Position numbers and translations under genes: made by a program. Shown in pieces: positions 24,436 to 34,348 of a stretch of 64,000 nt of DNA. Position 1 is the first letter of the stretch. Every line of letters starts with the position of its first letter. The notes under the pieces were generated by a model. It was not told the DNA's origin and did not search any database. It saw only the letters and a list, made by a program, of their open reading frames with translations. Source of the stretch: Darksidea phi (Eukaryota > Ascomycota > Dothideomycetes > Pleosporales > Lentitheciaceae); NCBI GenBank assembly GCA_030770425.1, contig JASJFT010000178.1:1-64000 (forward strand), written 5' to 3'.

Positions 24436-24950
24436 ATGCCCACCACCACTACCCTCGATAAATCCCATGTCGAATCCATCTTCAGGAACCTTACAGATGG
24501 GAACTCAAGCGCATTCTTTGCACAAGTTGTCGACAACGTCGATTGGCTGGTAACTGGCGATTCGCACCCGTTGGCCGGACGCTGGAATTCCAAGGAACAG
24601 TATATCAAAGAAAGTTGGGGTCGGGTTGGAGCTATCTTAACGCAGCCGATGAAGTTGAGCGTTTTGAACGTGATTGTGCAGCCGGACGGGATTGGCCTCA
24701 AGGGAACCGCTGCGGTGGAACTGAAGGGAGTGGATGGTGTTTTGAAAAATGGTGAGTTTGTATTTGAAATAGAAAGAATAGGTGGTTTAGCACTGTTGGC
24801 GTAAGGATATATGTTAATTCTTTCACAGGTGCCGAGTATAATAACGAGTACTGCTGGGTTGTTGGATTCAACGAGGAAGGTAAAATCGCAAGCGTGAGGG
24901 CTTACTTGGATTCAGCGAAGTTGAGAGATGCATTAGAGGCGAACGAGTAG
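24436..24950 (+). CDS. SnoaL-like (NTF2-fold) small protein
   Basis: 145 aa from two exons (24436-24751, 24829-24950). It shows the alpha+beta cone pattern of NTF2/SnoaL proteins: N-terminal helix, VDWLVTGDSHPLAGRW core, KESW..VGAIL, a central strand-rich part and a terminal YCWVVGFNEEGKI..VRAYLDS. Such proteins act in polyketide clusters as cyclases, dehydratases or hydrolases, or may bind small molecules without catalysis. Nothing here fixes the reaction. It sits between the exporter and the hydrolase and has the cluster motif upstream, so it belongs to the cluster. Confidence 0.8.
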
Positions 24951-25022
24951 AAGTTTGTGAAAACGTCCAGGCAAGCCAGAATATTTAAGCATTTTCACTC
25001 CTTCAAAAAGGATGGTTCGACC

Positions 25023-26416
25023 TTAATTCAGCTTGTCTGCCAGCACAAACCTCACGCCATCAACCGTTTTGCGTCTGAAGACATCGCCTTCACTTAGCTC
25101 CGGATAGATCCAGAAGAAGTGCGGCCATCCAGGAAAGTCTTCCAGCTTGTGCCTTACTCTATTTACGACAATCAGCATTCGAACCACTGGCTATTGCCCA
25201 AAAGACTGAAGAAGAATGATTAAATAGTCTGAGCTATGAGAGGACGTACCCTGCTTCTTTCAAGGCATCTGCGATGACAGTTCCATCATCCCTCAGCGGA
25301 TCGGCGCCACAAGTGGAGATATACGTCGGTGGAAGGGACGGCAAGAGGGGGCTCAAGGCAGGAAAATAGGACGGGTCGGATTTAAGCTCGTTGCCGAAAT
25401 TTTGAGCTGCATTATGCTGTTAGTTTGTTTTCCCATTCATGTGTTTGGTTTCATTGCCGCTAATTCAACCTGAAAGAGACGACAGGCAAACTTACTAAAC
25501 AGCGCATACATGGTCTTCTTGTTGTAGATTGGGGCGGTCTCATTCTCATCGTAGCTAACGAACCTCTCTTTAAACTTATCTGGCACAAAATCCGGGTGTA
25601 GTGTTACTGCTGCCATAATTACGAGCCCGCAAACCCAGTCTCTCTTTCCTTCCTCGATTAATTTTAGTGTTGCAGACAGCGCCAGACCTCCCCCTGCTGA
25701 GTTCCCAATCATGAAGAGCCTAGAGGGATGGGAACCCAATGAAGTCGACTTCTCCCGAGCCCAGGCGTAGGCGGCGCAGATGTCATCGCGTTGGGCGGGG
25801 GGAGGGTGTTCTGGAGCTAAGCGGAAGTCGACTGAGACAATGACGCAGGGAGTGTGGAGGGAAATATAACGGCAAGTGTCTGATTCAAAGGTGGGTCAGG
25901 TTTGGGAGAATTCCAACCAGAGCATTTGAGAACAAAGAATCGTTCAGGTGGGAGTTTCAAACGGGAAATCTGAAACTTACAGTCTTCGGTGGCATGTGCA
26001 GGACTGCCGGATACATTACCTCCGCCGTGCGAACTACCGAGATCAGTACACTGGAGATAGACCCATATAGGTTGATTGTGAAAAATGGAAGATATCATGG
26101 CCAAACGTACAAAACACCCAAAGGAAGCACAGTCCCAGGGGCCACATCCTTTGGGCGATACACTCGTACTGCAACGTTATCGGATACCTTTTCATCGTCT
26201 GCAAAAGCACAGTCAGCCCGCATTTCCCCGAACAACCCTAGAAAATGCACACCGCCACTCACAAACTTCAAGCGACGGATCCGGAGGCGGATAGCCTTTC
26301 TCTACAACTTCGCACATGGCTTTGAATGCCTCTCGTATCCCCTGATACGTGCTTGGAAAAGACCCAAAGCCGCCTTGGGCTTTTTCGAAGGCGATCCATT
26401 CATCCGTGAGGTACAT
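25023..26416 (-). CDS. Alpha/beta hydrolase, hormone-sensitive-lipase family
   Basis: 323 aa esterase/lipase-like enzyme from six minus-strand exons (26416-26263, 26198-26111, 26033-25981, 25879-25496, 25406-25250, 25158-25023; 324 codons). The oxyanion-hole HGGG is in FSHGGGNV. VDFRLAPEHPPP and the nucleophile elbow GNSAGGG follow. The acid is in CGADPLRDDG and the catalytic His in GWPHFFW. The fit to the arylacetamide deacetylase/HSL group is good and all triad residues are present. It is the right-most gene with the cluster motif upstream (26696-26707), so I take it as the cluster boundary. Its substrate could be an ester or lactone intermediate. Confidence 0.85.
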
Positions 26417-26775
26417 TTTCGATAGAGTGTGAATGGTAATCAAAAGTTCGAGTAGTACAGAAGGAAAAGAAGGCAACTTTCTCTTCGCCTTTTTCTTCGT
26501 GTAAGCAGTGTTTTCTTTAAATGGAGAATGTGCAAATCTTAATCGAGGTTGATTGGTTCTATTGCACCGGTACAATTAAGAACCGAGTATGAGAGTGAGG
26601 CGGGGAGGAGCAGAGTATGTGCATCCTTGGCTCAACCTATACGAGTACGAGAGTATAGCGCCGATGCCAAGCAACACCCCTGCCGTTCTTAGAGAAACCG
26701 GAGTACGCCGACTTGGACATGAAGTGTATGTAGAGAAAGACGGCTAATTCCTAGTTATGACTCATCAAAAAGAGA
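26417..26775 (-). promoter_or_regulatory. Upstream region of the hydrolase
   Basis: AACCGGAGTACG at 26696-26707 is about 285 bp before the hydrolase ATG. Related weaker matches (CAGAGTATG near 26611) also occur. The TIR element begins right after. Confidence 0.45.
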
Positions 26776-27051
26776 TAACGTGTTCCACCAGCAAGCTGCG
26801 ACCCCAGCACCCTGCGCAGCCCAAAAACCACCAAGAATCGGAAAAACCGCGCCTTGATATCTCAACAACAACTCAATAAAATAATTTAAAGCTCTCTACT
26901 TAGGCTTTTATATACTATCTAGAGCCCTTACGATTAGTTAACTAATCGTGAGGGCTTACTAGGTATAGCGAACCAACAGCCCTCGCGATTGAACGACTAA
27001 TCGTGTGGGCACATCGGGTGTAGCAAACCAACAGCCCTCGCGATTAAACGA

Positions 27052-27262
27052 CTAATCGCGTGAGCTCAGTAGCTGGCTGATATCGAGCTCAGCGGCTGGC
27101 TGATATCGAGCTCAGTAGCTAGCTGATGCAGAGCTTAGTAGCTGGCTGATATCGAGCTCAGTAGCTAGCTGATGCAGAGCTTAGCGGCTGGCTGATGTAG
27201 AGCTCAGCGGCTGGCTGATGTAGAGCTCAGCGGCTAACCTATATCGAACTTAGTAGCTAGCC
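27052..27262. repeat. Minisatellite array, left arm of the TIR element
   Basis: About ten degenerate units of 18-24 bp of the type GAGCTCAGCGGCTGGCTGAT(ATC/GTA).. . Preceded at 26970-27060 by tandem longer units containing CCCTCGCGATT..CGACTAATCG. Confidence 0.7.
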
Positions 27263-27454
27263 TATATCGAGCTTAGGAAGGTACCTTCCTTAGTTGTATA
27301 AACTATATAGTTCTTGTTATATTACTATTAAAGAGGAGCGAGAGAGTAAGTATATAATATTAAGGTTGTTGAGTATATGACGTAGAAAATTTCACATACT
27401 AGCATATAAATACCCGCGAACACCCGCGCGCCCTACGCGCTCTTAATACTACCT

Positions 27455-27612
27455 AACGACCTAGCTACCGAGCTCTACATCAGCTAGCTACTAAGCTGAA
27501 TATCAGCCAGCCGCTAAGCTCTGCATCAGCTAGCTACTGAGCTCGATATCAGCCAGCCGCTGAGCTCGATATCAGCCAGCTACTAAGCTCGATATTAGCC
27601 AGCTACTATACC
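27455..27612. repeat. Minisatellite array, right arm (inverted)
   Basis: Units of the type GATATCAGCCAGCCGCTGAG, the reverse complement of the left array. Followed to 27662 by short GATACTGTGCCTGATACTGA-type units that recur in reverse orientation at 32838-32940. Confidence 0.7.
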
Positions 27613-28065
27613 TGATACTGTGCCTGATACTGAACTTGATACTGTACCTAATACTATACCCCAATTCTTAATAAGGCTGTCCTAATTAAGGATAGGGACG
27701 CTCTTATTAAGGATAAGGGTATCGTACTATAGCATATATTATAATTAGGGGGGCTAGTACCCCTAATTAGGGGTGCCCCCCCTATATTAGGGGTGCTCGG
27801 AACCGTAGTGCTACTACTCTAAGACTTTAATTAGACGCTTCAAATAGGTATTAAACCCTAAATAAAGAGTTTTAGGTTATTTTATTAAGTTGTTGTTAAG
27901 ATATTAAGGTGCGGTTTTTCTGATTTTTGGTGGTTTTTCGGCTGCTGGGGTGCTGGGGTGCGCAGCTTGCTGGTGGAACACGTTAACGTGTTCCACCACT
28001 CATCCGGGACAAGGTTGTGCCTTTCAACAAAACTCACTAAAAACTTAATATGGAATACCTATCAT

Positions 28066-28304
28066 CCACTCAGGCTCATGGCACGCGCCACGCCCTCTCC
28101 CTAAGGCTCGGAACTTGCACCACGGCATGCGCCACGCCCTCATTCATGTGGCTCGGGCCGTTGACCTCGCAGTCGTGCCGTGACGCCTCAGGCAACAACT
28201 GCAACCGATAACCTTTTTACGTTTCAAGGTGTCGAAATACCTTTTTATGTTACCTTTTTGGGTTATTCCGCGAGTTTGACGACGCGATGGCTGTTATTCA
28301 TTCG
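28066..28304 (+). mobile_element. R2 SINE-like insertion, copy A (239 bp)
   Basis: Flanked by a 16 bp target-site duplication with one mismatch (28050-28065 and 28305-28320, ATGGAATACCT..). Homologous to 33481-33837 and to the minus strand of 53950-54048. All three copies share the same 3' end (..ATGGCTG......TTCG) and differ at the 5' end. No coding capacity. Confidence 0.75.
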
Positions 28305-28320
28305 ATGGAATACCTAGCAT

Positions 28321-29129
28321 ACTCTCCCCACCATCAAGGCCTCAGATCCGCCTGTCGTTAGAGTATCCTTCGCGCCCCATACCTATACAAGGTCGACGCC
28401 TACCACCAGTTCTAAACGTATAAAACGCGGTGGCGGCACCGAATTTCTACCAATCCATGGCGGACCGGCTGCTGGAGCCGCTTAACTTCCACATCCCTTC
28501 CGACGGTAACAAGCCCCGCGCTTCCAGCCCCCCGCCAGGTACGCCCTCCGCTTGCAAGCACGCCCACCGCCCCTACCGTTCTCTGAGCGCGAGCTTCCCA
28601 ACGCGTCCTGGAGCTCCCAACCTTTATCAGCAATATATCCGCTTCTAGAGGGAGGGAACGAGAGAAGCTGTTAGCATCGTGTTCCCAAGTTCATCGTCAC
28701 TCACGTCCAGGCACAGGCTAACGAGGCGCTCCCCGCCTGCCGTCCTCGCAACCGAACGGCGCGACGCCGCTGCCGAGAAGCAACTCCGACACATACGCAA
28801 TGGCACTAGGGAGGAGGTGCTGGTGCACAGCTTCAAGAAGTACCCAGGGCGTGTGGACAGGACGAGCTGGGTTGGCCGCGTGCTTCTGCGATCTCTGCAT
28901 TGAGATTCCAGCGACGACCCAACATCTTTGCCAGGGAGAGAGCTCTGATGCACGGCTTCAAGGGTGCTAGGGACGTATGGGCAGGATGAGCCAGATTTCT
29001 TTGCCGCTGTGTCTCACAGCTTGCAATCTCTCCTCGGACTCCCCATCGCCCAGTATGAGAAAGATCGAAGTTGAAACAAATTCCCTTGCGCCCGTCACCT
29101 GTACACTCTACTATCTTCCCCCTCACGAT
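28321..29129. other. Gene-poor DNA with a diverged tandem duplication
   Basis: No supported gene. Segments at about 28824-28868 and 28951-28995 (both GTGCACAGCTTCAAG/ATGCACGGCTTCAAG..GGACGAGC-like) look like a ~127 bp tandem duplication that has diverged. Confidence 0.35.
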
Positions 29130-29596
29130 TAGGTTCGACCCGCTCTGGAGCGTTCGACGCGATAGCGGTTAGCGCTCCTGTGGACCCTACGAACTGGGCT
29201 AAGTGCCCCAAATGTGGATACAACAATATAACGGACAAGGAAACCCGAGACGCCCGCGCCCTACAATCATCTACGCAACATTCCCGAACCTTGTGCCGTC
29301 CGCGCACGCTGAAATTGATACCATTGTGCACAAAAAGAATAATGAGGGTGACTCTAGGGCACCTCCGCCTACTCCCCTTCCGCCACCCACACCCGCGCCA
29401 AAACGAGCACTACGCATGAGGAGAACGGAGGAGATAAACGCAAACAAATAGACGATATGCTAAGGGAGATTGGTTTCTTCAAAGCATTCGTCAGTGGAGC
29501 CGCAGGCCTCGGGCCTGCCCCGCAAACCGTTATCCAAAGGTGCAAAGCATGGGACCATCTGCGTCCGGCAATGGCAGCAGGGAAGGCAAAAGCTTA
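29130..29596 (+). pseudogene. Possible decayed coding fragment, unrecognised
   Basis: Frames here read like protein in pieces. QQYNGQGNPR and a Pro-rich stretch lie around 29210-29400. Then, in another frame, a 60-residue end containing KQIDDMLREIGFFKAF and terminating at 29594-29596. The change of frame and lack of a start suggest a remnant. I cannot name the family. Confidence 0.25.
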
Positions 29597-29960
29597 GTCA
29601 TTAATAACTTAACCTCACTTATACTCCTCTCTTCTCTCGTGCTCCTCAAAACGAGTCTTGCCGTTTGTACCTGAGCGCGACGACGTCGAAGCTGGCCCGA
29701 AGAACGCTAACGGTCGGACGCCCCTATCATAGGCGGTAGAGGGAGGGCATGGAGGCGTAATAAAGCTACTAGGAATGAGGGATAACGTTGAAGTCGACTC
29801 GAAGGATAACGATAGTCGGACCCCGCTGTTATTCACGGTATAGAGAGGGCACGAAGCAGTTGTAAAGCTGCGGAAGGAACGGGACAGGTGCGAAGTTTTA
29901 GGAAACCCGCAAACGTATTTTACTATATGGGGTAACTAGTGTTAGCCCGTCATCCTACTT
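29597..29960. other. Intergenic with a diverged tandem pair
   Basis: Two related ~110 bp segments (about 29706-29790 and 29807-29890) share GGTCGGAC..CGGTA(T)AGAG(G)GAGGGCA-type sequence. No gene recognised. Confidence 0.35.
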
Positions 29961-30420
29961 TAGTGGAGTGACGCCGCCCACAGGGGCGGGACCCCGTCCC
30001 TCCTCCGGGCCGGCATTTCTCTGCACACCATTATGATCATCTCCCAGCTCGGCCCGGAGCATCTACATGGCATGGTGCAAGCCGTACACCACGGATGGAT
30101 CCTCGAAATCAGTCTTCAATATGGCTTCGTATACAGTGGTAGCGACATCCACGCACAGCCGGTCCGATACCTCCCACAGCGAGCCGATGAAGTGGCGGAA
30201 GCCCGCCAGCTGGCACGCACCCGTCAGGTGGATGCCCTCATCGATGCGACCCGCCGAGCACGCCGACAAGTACGCGAGCAGCGCCGGCCCCGTCTCGTGG
30301 AAGCGCAACGGCTGCAGGTTCCCGAACCGTCAGCGGCATGGCGCGGTTGCCGTCATCGGCGCTCAAGAGCGGATCGCTGAGGGACAGGTCGCGAGGGCAT
30401 TCGCCGGAACAACGCGGATT
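29961..30420 (-). pseudogene. CHAT-domain (caspase-like) protein remnant, C-terminal piece
   Basis: Minus-strand reading: LAYLSACSAGRI, HLTGACQLAGFRH, IGSLWEVSDR and VDVATTVYEAI are the diagnostic C-terminal motifs of fungal TPR/NLR-type CHAT peptidase-like proteins. SACSAG is the usual Cys-dyad segment. An in-frame TAG follows HHAM at about 30068. The upstream part around 30320-30400 (DPLLSADDGN..PLTVRNL) fits the family but the rest of the protein is missing. Such proteins often belong to fungal self/non-self recognition. This copy is dead. Confidence 0.65.
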
Positions 30421-32774
30421 CGGGAAGAGCGACGTATCCGCCTATGTTTTTCTATTTCGCAAATATTTAGACCAACCGCTACCCTCGCAATCCCGTCAAC
30501 AACTTCCTTTTCTTCCTCACTTTTCCGTCCCAGAACGACTCTAGAAGCCTCAGCGGGCGCAGATCAAGACTCAGCCTTGAAAGGCTTTCATCAACATTGA
30601 GGGAACCGGTGTCGCGAAGAGTGGGCCTGCGTTCGCGGAAGGGCTTAGCCTCCGTATCCTGACTAAATCGGATGGCGGAGACCTTGGGGGGTAGCACGTG
30701 CAATATGTGACACGGGTCTTGCCACCCTTCATGCTTCTTCTTATCACTCCTAGCATCTCGAAGGTCAAGGAACTGTCGGGAGGTGGGCTTTTGGGAAGGA
30801 ATTGGGCTCTATCGGTTTGGATTGCGAAGGAGAAGATGTTGGTTTGTGGACATGGCTTTTCTGATACTCGCACACTTATTGTGTTACCACTAATAGAAAC
30901 TCTTCCTTTCATGCCTCAATTAGACTACTTCACTATTACTACGTTTCGCCTCGTCTGCTGTACTCAATTGAACACGCTCTGTCTCACCTCAATATCTTCC
31001 CTGAGTCTGTTGTGAGGTGCACTACTAGGGTGCTAGAACGCGGCACGAGGTGGACGACTATTGCCATTGACATGACACGTACTGAAGCGCTGCTGACCCT
31101 CCGAGTCCTAAGCCCTAAACAAGGTAATCTCATCTCTACTTTGTTCAGAAAGGTAGAAAAATCCTGATCGAGCATTATGTTCAACATAGCAGCTCTCTTT
31201 AACATGATCGCTGTGAACTCTAACTACCTCCACAATATCTTCGAATATTACCGCGCAGGGGTTACACAATGCCAAAAAGGCGCGCCGTTCACCATCTCTG
31301 GTATCGGACGCCAGACACCGAGTTGTCATTCTGTCATTAAAGTGGAAGTATAGATAAGATTATGGAACGCAATTCAAAATTTGTATGCCCCACTCTTCAT
31401 TTGAGTAGTTATCAATTTTGTGCTTGAAAAGATGCTGGCGTAGTTTCCCTTATCTCCTTCAACAAGCTATCTATTGAAAGTTAGTGCTTTTCAAAGTGGA
31501 AGTAGATTTGGATAGATGCGTACTAGAATGTACGACATACGCTATCTCAATCGGAGAATGGCGGCCTTCGAGACTAGACACTCCCTTCTCGGTCTTCCGT
31601 GCTGCTTTCCTTCGGATCTTCGAATGTACCTCAGCCAGTACTTAGTTCACTATGCTAAAGCCAACTACACACCCGCTATTTGAAGCACCCTACAAGCTGC
31701 AAATGGAGCTCTTCTCTACCGACCGCAATCGTTTCACTCAGATTGGAGGTGACTAGCTGCTTGGATGCCTCTCCATTCGAAGGGACAAGTGCCTTGAAAC
31801 ACGTGCAGCCTTATATTGAATTATCGCAGAATGGGTCTGCTGTCGGTAATCCCAATCTCAGAAACGGAAGGAAACAACAGTTGATCTTCATTTTAGCAGA
31901 GAAATCCGCTTAGGTGAAGCTGTAGGACTTCTCTTGCTCATAACCGCCATCATCTGCAATGACTAATAATTCTGCGAATATATTAGCTATGTTTGGTGCA
32001 GTCTCACTATATACGGCGCTTTCCGTTTGCTGCTCGATGTTTGGTGACTATCTTCTTCGCCGCAAAAAGGGAATATTTCTAGCCAACAGTTCGTGTGAGC
32101 AGTGTGCTCAGGTTCAGCGTAAGGCCAATATGTATCCTAGGCAATGTTACAGTAAGTAGAATTGCAAGGCATGATGCTGCAAGCCAAAAAACGCCCCCTG
32201 CTGGGATAGTGTCGCCCCTAGCGCTGGGTTACCGCACTGCTTCAGCTGATACTTTGCCACTGGACTTCCCACGTCATAACAAAGATTAAATATACTCCCC
32301 TCTGCGTTGGAGGAGGTAAAGCTGGATATCATGCGGCCATTCGTCGCTATGCTGGTTAGATCTTCCTTACTACACCTTGGAGAGGATTGTGTAGGTCGGT
32401 GTTGCTCTGTTCATGGCATCCTCTGCATCGTCTGTCAGATCAATTGCCGCCTGTGGGGCAACTTGTTCAATCGCCTAAAAGGACGCGAATCAGTGCGTGC
32501 GTCGCACAGGCAATCTCGTACTTAAGAACGCTATAGAGCTAGCTAAGCTAAACAGAAACATCAAGGATTATGGAGGAGAAATAGCACGGGTGTAAGGAAG
32601 TACATGGATGTATTAAGGTGCCGTAAGCAGGGTGGCGATAAGAATGAGGCAAATAATCTCTGAGAAGAAGCCAAGAAGGAAAGAAAATCGTTACGGAAAA
32701 GGCGCGTCGGGAAACTACCTGACGAGGAGCAGAGCCATAACCTTCTCGTGGCCGTATATACTATGGTACCATGC
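30421..32774. other. 2.3 kb without a recognisable gene
   Basis: Many stops in all frames; frames above 60 residues show no family motifs. It follows the CHAT remnant and precedes an element copy. It probably consists of old decayed sequence. Confidence 0.4.
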
Positions 32775-33300
32775 CCCCATCCTTGATGAGGGCGCCCCTA
32801 TCCCTGATTAGGACAGCCTTATTAAGAATCGGGGTATCGTATCAGGCACAGTATCAGGCATAGTATCAGGCTCAGTATCAGGCATAGTATCAGGCTCAGT
32901 ATCAGGCTCAGTATCAGGCTCAGTATCAGGCTCAGTAGCTGGCTGATATCGAGCTCGCGCAACCTCTACGAGACCCTCTATAATCTACTTTATATAAGGT
33001 TTCTTATATAAATAAAATCGTAGAGGGGTGTTCGCAGGTATTCCCATGCTAGCATGTGAAATTTTCTACTCATATACTCAAAAACCTTATTACTATATAC
33101 TTACCCTCTCACTCCTCCTTCGCAGTAATATAATAAGGACTATATAGCTTATATGACTAAGCTATCCTCCTAAGCTCAATATAGGCTACCCGCTGAGCTC
33201 TGCATCGGTTAGCTGCTGAGTCTGATACTGTGCCTGATACTAAGTTCGATATAGGCCAGTTGCTAAGCTCAATATAGGCCAGCTGCTCAGCCCGAGGGAA
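32775..33300. repeat. Second, inverted and incomplete copy of the TIR-element core
   Basis: The reverse complement of about 27270-27740 is recognisable here. CCCTGATTAGGACAGCCTTA (32803) matches the 27670-27710 area, the GTATCAGGC(A/T)CA array runs 32838-32940, and AGCATGTGAAATTTTCTAC (33052) and the AGTAATATAATAAGGACTAT part (33124) match 27290-27415. Minisatellite units return at 33175-33290. I do not see the ~130 bp terminal repeats around it. Confidence 0.7.
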
Positions 33301-33399
33301 AGAGGAAGGCTGAGAGCGAGTATTATACATAGTATAGTTTAAATAGAGTAAATTTTAATTGGTATGTTTTTATACTTTTGGGCTTTTTAAAACTAATGA

Positions 33400-33404
<5 letters not shown>

Positions 33405-33462
<58 letters not shown>
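33405..33462 (+). repeat. Poly(A) tract, 58 uninterrupted A
   Basis: Perfect A homopolymer from 33405 to 33462, ending just before the left target-site duplication of R2 copy B. Confidence 0.9.
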
Positions 33463-33464
<2 letters not shown>

Positions 33465-33480
33465 AAATATTAAACCTATA

Positions 33481-33837
33481 GGATGGAATGCAACGCTCCG
33501 CTGATGAAGAAGTTTATAGGACGTTGAGCAGGCAGCAGGTCACGTTTCTAGCTGCTCTCGAGCCTGGTAGACTACTGTCGCTACCGTTCAATATGGCACG
33601 CGCCACGCCCTCTCTGAGGCTCTGGCCGTTACCCGCGGCATGCGGCTCGCCCTCTTTCATAAGACTCGGGCCGTTGCCCTCGCAGTCATGCCGTGACGTA
33701 AGCCTCAGGCAATCACAGGCAGTAACTGCAACCGACAACCTTCTTGCGTTTCAAAGTATTCGGGATGAAATACCTTTTTGTGTCACCTTTTTGGGTTACT
33801 CCGCGAGTTTGACGATGCGATGGCTGCTCCTCGTTCG
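33481..33837 (+). mobile_element. R2 SINE-like insertion, copy B (357 bp, longest)
   Basis: Flanked by a perfect 16 bp duplication AAATATTAAACCTATA at 33465-33480 and 33838-33853. The 3' part is homologous to copies A and C and ends in CTCGTTCG. It extends about 115 bp further 5' than copy A. The short frames inside it are not genes. Confidence 0.8.
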
Positions 33838-33853
33838 AAATATTAAACCTATA

Positions 33854-34348
33854 TTTAATTTTTATTCTGCCCTTATCGAGGATGAGGACAAAAACGGTAA
33901 TTTGGCCCTATCAAGGATGAGGGCAAAAAGAGACAATTGTTCCATAGTGTTAGCTTGTGAATGTTGGAGCTACAGCTACGTCCGAAACGGCATGATAGCC
34001 GCCCCGCCAAGCTGGTAATGCCAGCGCAATCAGGTCTTCCAACAATACGTAAATTACAGTCCATAGCTCTGTATGCATGCGTAAGTACGTAGCCGCATGC
34101 TGAGACATAACATAGCTAACAAGAGCTAACCCGTACCGTAGTACGTACCGTTAAAAGCGCTGAGCGAAATATCCTGATTGGCCTATGATAAATTCCGCAG
34201 CTGGAAGCAAGGGCTTAAAGTGTGATAGGAATAATTGCAGCAAGATCCTACTAGACTTCGCCCCACTTTCTCGAACGAGCCGGACCGAGAAGCTCTGGTG
34301 AGGCACTCTGAGCGACGTTCTACAACAGTGTACACACCCCTATCACTA
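33854..34348. other. Intergenic, no gene recognised
   Basis: AT-rich at the start, with a duplicated CCCTTATCGAGGATGAGG / CCCTATCAAGGATGAGGGCA pair at 33871-33925. Nothing else supported. Confidence 0.4.

Larger units (their letters stand above)
26776..27985. mobile_element. ~1.2 kb TIR element, non-autonomous, no transposase seen
   Basis: The first ~130 bp (from TAACGTGTTCCACCAGCAAG at 26776) reappear as the reverse complement at about 27855-27985, roughly 80-85% identical, mostly transition differences. Left and right ends meet a TA dinucleotide, fitting a TA target-site duplication of Tc1/mariner-type MITEs. The interior is itself a loose inverted repeat: minisatellite arrays at 27052-27262 and 27455-27612 are reverse complements in type. 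No reading frame of transposase size exists. Near 26924 is a near-perfect palindrome around GATTAGTTAACTAATC. Confidence 0.75.

Noticed and set aside
33405..33462. Poly(A) as the retroposon tail of R2 copy B
   Set aside because: It lies outside the target-site duplication and on the 5' side of the insertion; the element's own 3' end is TTCG.
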